Shown here: in pieces, positions 26,546-36,394 of the stretch
Numbering within the stretch: position 1 is the first letter of the stretch
Layout of the letters: each line of letters starts with the position of its first letter
Assembly (NCBI GenBank): GCA_963791325.1
Contig: CAWBRU010000021.1
Span: 310,001-374,000, forward strand
DNA from: JBEVJK01 sp963791325
GTDB taxonomy: Bacteria > Pseudomonadota > Alphaproteobacteria > Rhizobiales > Rhizobiaceae
Length of the DNA stretch: 64,000 bases
Reading direction: 5' to 3'
Program-made: the position numbers and the translations under genes
Notes under the pieces: model-generated
What the model was told of the DNA's origin: nothing
Seen by the model: only the letters and a program-made list of their open reading frames with translations
Database searches by the model: none

Positions 26546-27184
26546 CTACCGCGGCCCTGCCGACCGCTGCGGCGGCCCGAAGACAAATGCCGTCATCGCC
26601 AGCAGGCCGATCGCCGGCAGAACCAGAGCGAGCAGGCTTGGGCCGTGGAAGACCAGGTCACGCCATCTCGGCTCCACGATCGCCCCGGTGCTGAAGGTGT
26701 CGGCACTGTATTGGCACAGCACCCAAGAACTGCCGCTTTGCACCAGCTCGGCGTCGATGGCGGAAATCAGCGCTTCGGCCGGCTGCTGCGCGGCTGCCAT
26801 GGTCTTCATGTGGATGAGCAAGGCTTTTGCTGCCGCGAGATAGGCATGGCTGCAGCCGTTGAACGGGCTTTGCTCGTCGAGAATACTGCCGGGCATCAGG
26901 CCCCACAGGCAGTAGGCATATTGAAGATTGCCGTGATTGAGCAGCCGCCGGAAGGTCGGGTCGGTCTGTGGCTGCTTCTCCGCGAGCGCCAAAATCGCCG
27001 CCCGGTGGCGGGCGATCACGGCCATCTGGCCATGATCGAGGCTGGGGATCTCGACGCCGGGCGGCGGGGGCAAGGCCGGCCGCAGGCTGTGGGCGTCGAG
27101 CTTGCCGCTCGCCAGACCGGCCATCAGCGCGGCCAAGGCCATAGCGGCCAGCCGCCTCCGAGCTGGCAGGCACCCCCGCGTCAT
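26546..27184 (-). CDS. Unknown membrane-anchored protein heading the copper operon
   Basis: A 212-residue protein with an N-terminal signal or anchor (basic TRGCLPARRR then AAMALAALMAGLASG) and a C-terminal transmembrane helix (SLLALVLPAIGLLAMTAFVF). Between them is a ~150-residue extracytoplasmic domain with CLWGLMPGS, NGCSHAYLAAAKALLIHMK and VLCQYSADTFS; its three conserved-looking Cys and several His could bind copper. A longer frame begins with TTG at 27323-27325, but the signal sequence favours ATG at 27184. It is followed two bases later by the DUF2946-like gene. I do not recognise a family. Confidence 0.6.
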   Translation of the reverse strand: MTRGCLPARRRLAAMALAALMAGLASGKLDAHSLRPALPPPPGVEIPSLDHGQMAVIARHRAAILALAEKQPQTDPTFRRLLNHGNLQYAYCLWGLMPGSILDEQSPFNGCSHAYLAAAKALLIHMKTMAAAQQPAEALISAIDAELVQSGSSWVLCQYSADTFSTGAIVEPRWRDLVFHGPSLLALVLPAIGLLAMTAFVFGPPQRSAGPR

Positions 27185-27410
27185 CTCCGCGAGGGCAGGT
27201 GTCGAGGCCGGCAAAGGAGCGAAGCTTGCACGCACATCCTCCCTCTCGACCGAACCGCTTCTCTGCAATCTCCTTAGCGCAGCTTTTCGGCCCTGCGAAG
27301 TGCCTCGCTGACGGGGGGCCTTCAACCCTTCCGGCCGGTCGCCTTCCCGTCGGGGCCGTCGCCCGGCCGGATCTCGGCCCTAGCCGGACCCGCGCCCCAG
27401 CAGGATCGCG

Positions 27411-27638
27411 TCAGTCTCCGAGGTTCAGCTTTGCCCGCAACGCGTCGATCCGCTTGGACGCTTCGGCCTTGGTGAGGTCCTCGGCATAGGTTTGGTCATC
27501 CTCGGCCTGCTCGGAAAGGGTCTTCAAATAGGAGGCTTGGGCGGCCGTCATCGGGTCTTCGCCGCTCACCCAATCATCCGGATCCTTTTCGGCGTTGGCC
27601 GGAGTATCGACCTTCGGGTTGGGGACTTTGGCGTTCAT
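27411..27638 (-). CDS. DUF3072 family protein
   Basis: A 75-residue hydrophilic, acidic protein with the DUF3072 signature DPMTAAQASYLKTLSEQA followed by LTKAEASKRIDALRAKL. Such proteins are common in Rhizobiales and Actinobacteria, have no known function and are often seen near stress genes. I took the second ATG (27638) because GGAGG lies six bases upstream; the first in-frame ATG overlaps that ribosome site. It appears to be a single-gene unit. Confidence 0.85.
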   Translation of the reverse strand: MNAKVPNPKVDTPANAEKDPDDWVSGEDPMTAAQASYLKTLSEQAEDDQTYAEDLTKAEASKRIDALRAKLNLGD

Positions 27639-27863
27639 CGTGACCTCCATGTGAGCCCACCCAATGCGCCACGATCACGATTTGTTCCGAAGCAGCAGGG
27701 CGTGCCGCCGGCTTCCAGCCCTGGGAGTTGGCATTTTGTTGTAACTTGACCGAAACACAGGAGCTGTCCCCACGCAATCGGTCAGAAACAAACAGGTCCC
27801 ATGGTGCCTCCACCGCAGCGATGACAGGTGATCGTCGCAAGCGGGCCGGAACAGGAGGGAGCC

Positions 27864-28058
27864 ATGTCGGTCATCGAGCAGATCTCGCGCGTCGGCGCTT
27901 CGCTGGCCAGAGCCCAACGCCTGGGCCGGGCCGAACTGCGCGAACTGGTGCTGCCGAGCTATCACCCCGAGCGCCACTACATGCGCGGCCCCGGTCCCGC
28001 CTGCGCCCGGCGCGCCGGCAGCGTGCGGGCAACGCAAATGGCCTCACTGAAGCACTGA
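27864..28058 (+). CDS. Small hypothetical protein
   Basis: A 64-residue basic protein (MSVIEQISRVGASLARAQRL then RAELRELVLPSYHPERHYMR). The ATG is preceded by a strong GGAGGGAGCC ribosome site, which is the main support for the gene. It has one Cys, no signal peptide and no family that I recognise; an amphipathic N-terminal helix is likely. Confidence 0.5.
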   Translation: MSVIEQISRVGASLARAQRLGRAELRELVLPSYHPERHYMRGPGPACARRAGSVRATQMASLKH

Positions 28059-28147
28059 CGGTGCTGAACCGGGACGGGCGGCCGGGTGGGCCGCGCCGAC
28101 GCCTGATCGACTGAAACCGCGCGTGGTTGCGCGCCATGGAGGACCAA

Positions 28148-28492
28148 ATGTACAGACTTCTTGCTCTCGCCGCCTCATTGATCGCGCTGCCGGCCGCGGC
28201 CGGCGAACTGCGCGACATTCAGGGCGGCACCGTCGACCTTGGATCCTATCAGGGGGTCGTCTACTACACCCAGGACGGGCCCGACTTCCGTGTGGTTGCG
28301 ACGCTCGCCGCCGACCAAGGCACGCCGATCCGCCTCGTCGCCACCTTGGCTGCGAACCAGCATCTCTCGATCTCGGTGCCCGGCAAAGCGGGTGAACCGG
28401 AGCGGTCGCTCGAGATTGTCCGCAGCGCCGACAGGCTGGTGCTCGACAGCGCCGACGCCGGCACCGAGATGGCCGCCACGGTCAGCCAGTAA
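28148..28492 (+). CDS. Small periplasmic protein of unknown function
   Basis: A 114-residue protein with a signal peptide (LLALAASLIALPAAAG, cleavage near residue 17) and a ~95-residue mature part rich in beta-type alternation (GVVYYTQDGPDFRVVATLAA, LEIVRSADRLVLDSADAG). The ATG at 28148 has GGAGGACCAA just upstream, better than the GTG or ATG codons before it. No cofactor or catalytic motif. It ends 13 bases before the convergent esterase gene. Confidence 0.65.
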   Translation: MYRLLALAASLIALPAAAGELRDIQGGTVDLGSYQGVVYYTQDGPDFRVVATLAADQGTPIRLVATLAANQHLSISVPGKAGEPERSLEIVRSADRLVLDSADAGTEMAATVSQ

Positions 28493-28505
28493 GCAGGGCC
28501 TCGTC

Positions 28506-29411
28506 TCAGGCCGGGCGGCGGACGAAATCGGCGATCGCCTCGCCGAGTTCGGCCTCGCCGCTGTTGAGATGGGCGACCAGCGACATATGGTTGTGGCCGG
28601 CCAGACGGATGAATGGCGGTGCGCGGCCCCGGGCGCGCGCCAGGACGTAGGCAAGCTCCAGCGCATAGACATCGAGCAGCGGGTTCTCGTACTCGGCAAC
28701 GGCGATCATCGCCGGCAGGGTGCTTGCCGCAGCGTGCGTCACCGGTGAGCGCACCGCATAGGTTGCCGGGTCGTCCCCGAAATAGGCGATCACCCCGGCG
28801 GCGTTGGGGTTCTCTTTCGACGCATCGATGCGAACACGCGGCGACAGAAGCACGATCCCGCTGAGATCGCGGCCCAGATATCCCGCCGCCGGATCATAGG
28901 CATAGGTGCCGACATGGGTGGCGCCGGCCGAGTGGCCGATGGCGACGATCGCCTCCGGCTTGCCGCCCAGGCCGGCGATATTGGCGCGGACCCAGGCGAT
29001 GGCGAGGCCGAGATCGTCGGCGCCGCCCGGCCAGACCGAGGCCGGCGCGAGGCGGTATTCGACATTCACGGCGGCAAAGCCTTGGCGCGCAAACCAGAAA
29101 AGGACGTTGTCGTAGACCTCCTCGGACAGCCGCTTGTCGCCGCGCACGAATGCGCCGCCATGGACGAAGAGCACGACCGGAGCGCGGCGGGCATCGGCCG
29201 GCACGATATAGTCGAGCCGTTGGCGCGGCTCGGCGCCGTAGGCGATGTCGCGCATGATCGCCGCGCCGGCCCTGGGGGCACGCGCCAGCACAGGTCCATA
29301 GGCGCGCAACACCAGGTCGCGATGGCCTTGGATATCGTTCGCCCAGACGGGCCCGATCTCAGCCATCAGGCGGCGCGCCGCCGGATCGAGCGCTGCATGG
29401 CTGCCGATCAT
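28506..29411 (-). CDS. Alpha/beta hydrolase (HSL-type esterase/lipase)
   Basis: A 301-residue cytoplasmic esterase of the hormone-sensitive-lipase group. It shows the oxyanion motif FVHGGAFVRGDK, the nucleophile elbow IGHSAGATH, and a C-terminal His in GHNHMSLVAHL. It should hydrolyse short-chain esters or similar small substrates. ATG at 29411 was chosen because AGGAGGG lies seven bases upstream. It is monocistronic, divergent from the cyclase gene to its right. The acid residue of the triad is probably in the VAEYENPLLDVYALEL segment. Confidence 0.85.
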   Translation of the reverse strand: MIGSHAALDPAARRLMAEIGPVWANDIQGHRDLVLRAYGPVLARAPRAGAAIMRDIAYGAEPRQRLDYIVPADARRAPVVLFVHGGAFVRGDKRLSEEVYDNVLFWFARQGFAAVNVEYRLAPASVWPGGADDLGLAIAWVRANIAGLGGKPEAIVAIGHSAGATHVGTYAYDPAAGYLGRDLSGIVLLSPRVRIDASKENPNAAGVIAYFGDDPATYAVRSPVTHAAASTLPAMIAVAEYENPLLDVYALELAYVLARARGRAPPFIRLAGHNHMSLVAHLNSGEAELGEAIADFVRRPA

Positions 29412-29620
29412 CGCTTCCCTCCTGGCTGATCCCGAACTTAGTCTTCCAGCGCCGGCAGGCGAGCCAGGCTTGCGGCCGGAGGAGGCGGCCGTCAACCCTT
29501 TCCGCCCGGCTTGGTCTTGACATCGTCGCGCCGCTGCGCCAAGCCGCCGACTTGCGGGTCAGCCCTCTCCCGACGGCGCTTCACGCCGAGGAGACCTGAC
29601 CGGCCGATCGGAGATCTGCC

Positions 29621-30859
29621 ATGGCCGCTTCTTCGCAGCTTGCGGGCGCTCGCACCGATGCACGGCTCGAGGACGGCGTCTGGCCGGAGCGCCGCAGCCG
29701 CATCCTCGATTGGCTGATGATCGAGTTGCGCGGCCAGCGCTTTCTCGACAACATCCTGGTCGAGACCTGCCAAAGGCTGGTCGAGGACGGCATTCCGGTG
29801 GCGCGGGCGACCCTCCATCTTCGCGTCAACAACCCGCAATGGCTGGGCGCCCGCATGCTGTGGAAGCGCGGCATGACCGAGGCCGAGTTCCGCACCTTCG
29901 ACTACGGCGTCGAAGACAGTGCCCAATATCTGAACAGCCCGCTCAACGATATCAACAGCGGCGCCGCCGAGGCCCGCCAGCGGTTCGATCAGCCCGGCCG
30001 CGACGGCCCCTGGTACAACCTCTATGAGGAGCTCAAAACGGAGGGTCTGACCGACTATGTCGCCTGGCCGATCGATCACACGCTCGGCAAGCGGCACGTC
30101 ATCAGCTTTTCCAGCGACCGTCCCGGCGGGTTTCGTCAGGACGAACTCGCGGCGCTCAAGGATTTGCTGCCGGCCTTCGCGCTGGTCAGCGAGATCCGCA
30201 TCAAGAACCGCCTCGCCCGCACCTTGCTCGACACCTATGTCGGCACCCACGCCAGCGAGCAGATCCTCGCCGGCGCCACCACCCGCGGCAGCGGCACCAC
30301 CGTGCATGCCGCGATCCTGATCTGCGATCTGCGCGACTTCACCGCAATCTCCGACGCGTGGCCGCGCGACGACGTCATCGGCCTCCTCAACGACTATTTC
30401 GACGCCATGTGCGAGCCGATCGAGGCTCGTGGCGGCGAGATCCTGAAGCTGATGGGCGACGGCTTCCTGGCAATCTTCCCGCTCAGCCGGCCGGACGCCT
30501 GCGCCAATCTGCTGACCGCGATCGCCGAGGCGGAGAGCGGGATGCAGGCGCTCAACCGCCGCCATCTCGATGCCGGCCGGCAGGCGCTGGGCTACGGTAT
30601 GGGCGTGCATGTCGGCGACGTTATGTACGGCAATATCGGCTCGCGCCGGCGGCTCGACTTCACGGTGATCGGCCCGGCCGTCAACCTGGCGTCCCGGATC
30701 GAGGCGCTGACCAAGGTCGTGCACCGGCCGGCGCTGTTCTCGCTGGCCTTCGCCACCATGGCGGGCTGCGTCGGACGGATGGACAATCTCGGCCGCCACC
30801 CCGTCAAGGGGGTGCCCGAGCCGGTCGAGGTGCTGGCTTTTCCGCTCGACGGCGGTTGA
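29621..30859 (+). CDS. Class III adenylate/guanylate cyclase
   Basis: A 412-residue soluble cyclase. The N-terminal ~190 residues form a sensor-like domain without transmembrane helices, of a kind common in rhizobial cyclases; the C-terminal ~200 residues are a class III catalytic domain with metal-site ILICDLRDFTAISD, LKLMGDGFLAIF, the FTVIGPAVNLASRIEAL segment with the transition-state Asn-Arg pair, and HVGDVMYGNIG. It should make cAMP (or cGMP) from the nucleoside triphosphate. The cNMP-gated channel at 35213-36280 is a candidate target. The ribosome site GGAG is eight bases upstream of the ATG. Confidence 0.85.
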   Translation: MAASSQLAGARTDARLEDGVWPERRSRILDWLMIELRGQRFLDNILVETCQRLVEDGIPVARATLHLRVNNPQWLGARMLWKRGMTEAEFRTFDYGVEDSAQYLNSPLNDINSGAAEARQRFDQPGRDGPWYNLYEELKTEGLTDYVAWPIDHTLGKRHVISFSSDRPGGFRQDELAALKDLLPAFALVSEIRIKNRLARTLLDTYVGTHASEQILAGATTRGSGTTVHAAILICDLRDFTAISDAWPRDDVIGLLNDYFDAMCEPIEARGGEILKLMGDGFLAIFPLSRPDACANLLTAIAEAESGMQALNRRHLDAGRQALGYGMGVHVGDVMYGNIGSRRRLDFTVIGPAVNLASRIEALTKVVHRPALFSLAFATMAGCVGRMDNLGRHPVKGVPEPVEVLAFPLDGG

Positions 30860-30896
30860 GCCGTTTCAGCAAGGCATGGCAGGGCCCGCCGTCTTC

Positions 30897-32147
30897 TCAG
30901 GCCTCGATCTTCATGTCGAATTTCTGCGCGTCGACCGCCTTGAGGTTGCGCAGCGCCGCATCCTCGGCCGGGATCTCGCCGAAGGCGATGCGCGCGGCCG
31001 CGGTGATGTTGTGGACGATGTCGTCGATCTCCGCCTGGCTGTGATGGGGATGCGTGGCGACCATCACCGTGCGGTTCAGGATATCGAGCGAGCGTTGGCA
31101 GAGGTCGGCGGGATAGGTGGTGCGGCACGCGGCGTTGGCCGGCAGCGTGTAAGGGTTCATCGCCGCGTGAGCCGCCCCGGCCCGCATCAGCACCTGATCC
31201 CATTCGGTGAAGGTGTGGCGCCCGGTCTTTCCGGCAATCACGCTGGGGAAGATGCCGACGAAGCGGGCCGCCGTCTCGGCTGACGGGAAGGTGAACATCA
31301 CCTGCGTTGCACAGTCATGGTCGGGGCTGTTCATCGGCGTCGGCCGCAAGCCGAGATTGCCGAGCGAGGCAACGCCGGACAGAATCGCCCGCTTCTCGGC
31401 CCGCATCGCCGAGATCATGCCGTCGAGCCGGTCGAGCTGGACGTTGAGCATGGCCCCCATGATCTCGGAGGCGCGCGCGCCATTGCCGGCGAAAGGCTGC
31501 TCGCCCGCTTCGCGCCCTTGCCAATAGTAGTGGCAGGGGTCGATCGCGCAGCGCACCCGCTTGGCGATGGCCGGGTCATTGACCGCAACGCCGCCGCCTT
31601 CGCCACACGTCATATTTTTGTAGTAGTTGAAGCTGAATGCGCCGATGTGGCCGATCGAGCCCAGCTTGCGGCCTCGATAGCCGCCACCGACGCCCTGGCA
31701 GGTGTCCTCGATGACGATCAGGCCGCGCCGGTCGGCGATGTCCATGATCGCATCCATGTTGCAGGCCGCGCCCCACATATGGACGGGAACGACGGCGCGG
31801 GTGCGCGGGCCGATCGCCGCCTCGACCGCCTTGGGATCGATGGTGATGGTCTCGTCGATGTCGACGATCACCGGGATGGCGCCGACGGTGAGCACGGAGG
31901 TGGCCGTGGCCATATAGGTGTGCGCGGGGATGATCACTTCATCGCCGGGGCCGATGCCGACGCCGATCATCGCCGCGGCCAGCGCATTGCTGCCGCTGGC
32001 GCAAAGCGCAAAGTCGCTGACGCCGAGATAGGCCGCATAGCGCGCTTCGAAGCGGTCGCATTCGCTGCCGACGCCGTAACGGAACAAGGCCCCGGAGAGG
32101 ATCACCTTGGCGATCGCATCCACTTCCTCTTGACCGGCGATGTACAT
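30897..32147 (-). CDS. DegT/DnrJ/EryC1/StrS family aminotransferase
   Basis: A 416-residue PLP-dependent sugar aminotransferase. The PLP lysine lies in FSFNYYKNMTCGEGG; IPAHTYMATATSVLTVGAIP and VIEDTCQGVGGGYRG are typical of the family, which transaminates keto-sugars, usually nucleotide-linked, on the way to amino sugars. Here it is the last gene of a sugar ABC importer operon, 31 bases after the ATPase gene and with an AAGGA ribosome site. That is unusual, and suggests a role in converting an imported (perhaps keto) sugar or an inositol-like compound. Annotation of the exact substrate is not possible. Confidence 0.85.
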   Translation of the reverse strand: MYIAGQEEVDAIAKVILSGALFRYGVGSECDRFEARYAAYLGVSDFALCASGSNALAAAMIGVGIGPGDEVIIPAHTYMATATSVLTVGAIPVIVDIDETITIDPKAVEAAIGPRTRAVVPVHMWGAACNMDAIMDIADRRGLIVIEDTCQGVGGGYRGRKLGSIGHIGAFSFNYYKNMTCGEGGGVAVNDPAIAKRVRCAIDPCHYYWQGREAGEQPFAGNGARASEIMGAMLNVQLDRLDGMISAMRAEKRAILSGVASLGNLGLRPTPMNSPDHDCATQVMFTFPSAETAARFVGIFPSVIAGKTGRHTFTEWDQVLMRAGAAHAAMNPYTLPANAACRTTYPADLCQRSLDILNRTVMVATHPHHSQAEIDDIVHNITAAARIAFGEIPAEDAALRNLKAVDAQKFDMKIEA

Positions 32148-32178
32148 GGTTTGGTCCTTCCCTTTAACGATGCAGGTC

Positions 32179-32990
<812 letters not shown>

Positions 32991-32991
<1 letters not shown>

Positions 32992-34094
32992 CAGCGGCTC
33001 TCCGTCGCGCGGCGGAGCACGTAGCTGTTGAACAGCACCGCGATCACCATCATCAGGCCCATGAACAGCTTGAACCAGTCGGTGTCGACGCCGGTGTAGA
33101 AGATTTCCATCTGCACCAGACCGAAGATCAGCGCACCGAACAGGGCGCCGACCGCCGAGCCGTAGCCACCGGTCAGCAGCGTGCCGCCGATCACCGCGGC
33201 GATGATCGCCTCGAACTCTTTTTGGGTGCCGCGCAGCGTGTCGGCCGAGCCGGCGGTGAGCACCTGGATCGCGGCAAACAGCGTGGCCGCGCAGGCCGTC
33301 GCGATGAACAGGATGATCTTGGTTCGGGCGACCGGAACGCCGAGGTTGCGGGCGGCATTCGCATCGCCCCCGCAGGCATAGATCCAATTGCCGAACTTTG
33401 TCCGCGAAAGCACGAAGGCGGCGACGACGGTGAGCACGATCCACCACAGAATGCTGATCGGAATGCCCTGAATGCTCGGCTGGCCGTCGGCGCGACGGCC
33501 GATCACGCCGATGCCGGCCAGCCAGCTCACCGGCCCGCGCGCGATCGACGCCGAGAAGAACGGCGCCAGCCAGTCGTTGGCGGCCAGCTCGTGGAGGCCT
33601 GAAACCTGGGTGCGGCCGGTGATCAGCCGGGTCAGGCCAAGGGTCAGGCCGCGCAGCACGAACAGGCTGCCGAGCGTGACGATGAAGGACGGCAGCTTGG
33701 TCTTCACCACCACCAGGCCGTTGAGATAGCCGACCGCGACCGCCACTGCGAAGGCGAGCAGGATGGTGGTCCACACCGGCCACCCCCAAATCGCCGCGGG
33801 AATGGCAATCACGATGCCGGCAAAGCCGATCATCGAGCCGACCGAGAGATCGAACTCGCCGGCGATCATCAGCAGCGTCACCGCGACGGCGAGGATGCCG
33901 AGCTGGGCCGACACTTCGAGCACGTTGACGATGCCCTTGGCGCTGAACAGGCCGCTGTCACCGGCGGTGGCGATGAAAAAGGCGAGCACCAGAAGCGTAC
34001 CCGCCACGGCGCCGAGCTCGGGCCGCGCCAACAGGCGGCGCAGCCAGTGCACCTCACGCAGGCCGTCTTCGCCAAGCGAGGGGTTCGCGGTCAC
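32991..34094 (-). CDS. Sugar ABC transporter permease (RbsC/FrcC family)
   Basis: A 367-residue inner-membrane permease with ~10 helices and the CUT2 signatures LLMIAGEFDLSVGSMIGF and AAVIGGTLLTGGYGSAVGAL. It is longer than RbsC (~320) owing to a ~45-residue periplasmic insert (around SGLHELAANDWLAPFFS to IPISILWW), as in FrcC-type permeases. It imports a monosaccharide or polyol together with the flanking binding protein and ATPase, with which it forms an operon. Confidence 0.9.
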
Positions 34095-34122
34095 GGCAAG
34101 CGGTCGGTCGCGCCGGCTCGGC

Positions 34123-35055
34123 CTAGCGCCGGCCCTGCTTGGCGAGGTCGATCACCGACGCCGCCTCGGCCTTGGTGACGAAGCCCGGCCCGGTGGGATA
34201 GTCGGCGACCGGCGAGAGCTTGTACTTGGCCTTGAGGTCGAGCATCACCACCGGCATGTAGCCCATCAGATATTGCTGGGCATCGATGCCCCACTCGACT
34301 TGGCCGTCGAGGATTGCCTGCAGGATCGCCGGCGACAGATCGAAGGTGCCGAGCTTGACCTTGCCCTTGAGGCCGAGCTCGTCGAGCGCGGCGAGCGCCG
34401 GCTCGGTCGCGGTCGGGCCGCAGCCCAGCATGAACTCGACATCCGAATGCGCATTGAGATAGGCAAGCACCCGGCTCTTCATCTCGGTCGGATCGATGAC
34501 GCCCTGCAGCACCGGCACTTCCGCGCCGAGCCCCTTGGCGAAGCCGTTGCAGCGGTCGTCGAGGCTCGAATTGCCGACCTCCTGGTTGAGGCACACAGCC
34601 TTCTTGACCCCGAGCTTGGCGACCCGCTCGCCGGCTGCCACGCCGGCCTCATATTCGGACTGTCCGAGATAGAGCAGGCCGCCGAGCTCCTTGGTGAGCT
34701 TCGAGCCGCCGGAATCGATCACGATCACCGGAATGCCGGCGGCCACCGCCTCCTTCACCGGCTCGCTGAGCGCCGCGGCATCCGGTATGGACACCACGAG
34801 CCCGTCCGGCTTCGAGGCGGTGGCCGCATCGATCAGCTGCGCCATCTTGACCATATCGAACGTCTCCGGCGACAGGTACTCGGCCTTGACGCCGAGCGCC
34901 TTGGCGGCATCGTCCATGCCGTTCTTCACCACCGACCAGTACGGGTCTCCGCTCTGGCCGTGCGTGACGAAGACGACACGGGTCTCGGCAACACTTGCGG
35001 ACGCCGAGGCCGCGACGATGGCCAAGCCCAGCAAGAACTTCGCAACAATGCGCAT
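34123..35055 (-). CDS. Periplasmic sugar-binding protein of the CUT2 ABC importer
   Basis: A 310-residue type I periplasmic binding protein. The signal peptide (MRIVAKFLLGLAIVAASASA, cleavage near VAE) is followed by VVFVTHGQSGDPYWSVVKNG and PDGLVVSIPDAAALSEPVKE, typical of the ribose/galactose-binding group. ATG at 35055 has GGGAGGA upstream; the frame extends further but without a ribosome site. First gene of the importer-aminotransferase operon, and probably its most abundant product. Confidence 0.9.
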   Translation of the reverse strand: MRIVAKFLLGLAIVAASASASVAETRVVFVTHGQSGDPYWSVVKNGMDDAAKALGVKAEYLSPETFDMVKMAQLIDAATASKPDGLVVSIPDAAALSEPVKEAVAAGIPVIVIDSGGSKLTKELGGLLYLGQSEYEAGVAAGERVAKLGVKKAVCLNQEVGNSSLDDRCNGFAKGLGAEVPVLQGVIDPTEMKSRVLAYLNAHSDVEFMLGCGPTATEPALAALDELGLKGKVKLGTFDLSPAILQAILDGQVEWGIDAQQYLMGYMPVVMLDLKAKYKLSPVADYPTGPGFVTKAEAASVIDLAKQGRR

Positions 35056-35212
35056 GCAGTCCTCCCATTGGTTCCCACAAAAAACCTGGCCCCGCTTCGG
35101 TGGCGGAGGCCCGCGGGTATCTCCCGCCTGTTGTTGATTGCGCGGCACCATAGCATCGGGCCGGCCGCGGCGCGAGACCGCGATGTCGTCTATCCCGGCA
35201 TAGGCCAGAGGC

Positions 35213-36280
35213 TCAGCTCGTGCGGATTGCCTGGCGGCGCTCCAGAGCGGTCTGGCGGATAATCTCCGCCAGTTCCGGGCTCGACCCGCACAACATCTGG
35301 AAGTCAGATGCGTGGAGCGAGAGCAGCGACACTGCGGCCGCGGCGCTGACCGTCGCCGACCGCGGCTCGCCGGTAATCAAAGCCATCTCGCCGAAGAAGC
35401 TGCCGGGGCCGAGCGTCACCGGGCTGGGCGCCGCGACGACGACCCGGCCCTCGACGATGAAATACATCTCGTCGCCGGGCTCGCCTTTGCGGCAGATCTC
35501 GGCGCCGGCCGGAACCGCGCGCGGTCTGAGCGCTCGCACGATCTCGACGAGCACCGCCGGGCCGAGCTTCTGGAACAGCGGCACGGCGGCGACCAGTTGC
35601 CAGTTGCGGACGAAGTCCTGGCGGCGCACCTCCTGGTAGAAGCCGGTCGCCAGAATGCCGGCCCACAGCGCAAAGATGCCGATGCCGCTCATCATCGCCA
35701 GCCCGGCAAGAACGCGGCCGGTAAAGCTCTGCGGGATCTCGTCGCCATAGCCGGTCGTCGACAGGGTCACAACCGCCCACCACATCGCCTGAGGAATGCT
35801 CCCGAACCGGTCGGGCTGCACGCCGCGCTCGGCGACATAGCCGGCGAGTGCCACCGCAAACAGGACGATGCAGAACAGGGCCGTGACGCCGATCAGATTG
35901 CGCGCTTCATTGGCGACGACGCGTCCCATCAGAGAGAAGAAGGCCGAATTGCGCAGCGGCTTGAGCAGCCAGACGGCGCAATAGAGGCTCTGATCGCGGG
36001 TGCGGATCAACAGAAAGGCGAGCAGGGGAATCAGAACTGCGAGCAGATCGACGGCGAGGGCGGGCAAGCGCTGGCGAATGTCTCCGGCAGGATGAGTGAA
36101 CAGCGTCGTGGCGAACTGGACCGCGTAAACCGCCCAGATGGCTGCGAGCAGGGCGCCAAGGACAAGCCTCGTGCCGCCGCCGATCTCGGGCACCGACAGC
36201 GCCGCCACCGCTGCAAGCCCGACGGTGGCCAGCGGCGCATCAACCCGGGCCAACGCTTTCGAGAGCAGCAGTGTCGACAT
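35213..36280 (-). CDS. Cyclic-nucleotide-gated potassium channel (MloK1-like)
   Basis: A 355-residue channel, the same length as MloK1 of Mesorhizobium loti and, as far as I recall that sequence, very similar throughout. It has six transmembrane helices, the pore helix and selectivity filter VVTLSTTGYGDEIPQSF, and after S6 a C-linker (YQEVRRQDFVRNWQLVAAVP) and a cyclic-nucleotide-binding domain whose phosphate cassette reads FFGEMALITGEPRSATVS, with the Arg that contacts the cyclic phosphate. It should open on cAMP binding. ATG at 36280 has GAGGGCGATGC upstream. The voltage-sensor region lacks the usual array of S4 arginines, as in MloK1. Confidence 0.93.
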   Translation of the reverse strand: MSTLLLSKALARVDAPLATVGLAAVAALSVPEIGGGTRLVLGALLAAIWAVYAVQFATTLFTHPAGDIRQRLPALAVDLLAVLIPLLAFLLIRTRDQSLYCAVWLLKPLRNSAFFSLMGRVVANEARNLIGVTALFCIVLFAVALAGYVAERGVQPDRFGSIPQAMWWAVVTLSTTGYGDEIPQSFTGRVLAGLAMMSGIGIFALWAGILATGFYQEVRRQDFVRNWQLVAAVPLFQKLGPAVLVEIVRALRPRAVPAGAEICRKGEPGDEMYFIVEGRVVVAAPSPVTLGPGSFFGEMALITGEPRSATVSAAAAVSLLSLHASDFQMLCGSSPELAEIIRQTALERRQAIRTS

Positions 36281-36394
36281 GCATCGCCCTCGAGCAATCT
36301 GCAACATTGCAGACCATATGGTGGCAACGAACAGAGGGTAAAGGGCTGAGTTGCCATACCCGGCTCACACTCAGCTCCCGGCTTTTCACCTCAA

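Noticed and set aside
28148..28492. Possible relation of the small secreted protein to the two mini-peptides
   Set aside because: It has a signal peptide, but the mature part is ten times longer, has no cysteines and no adjacent membrane protein gene.
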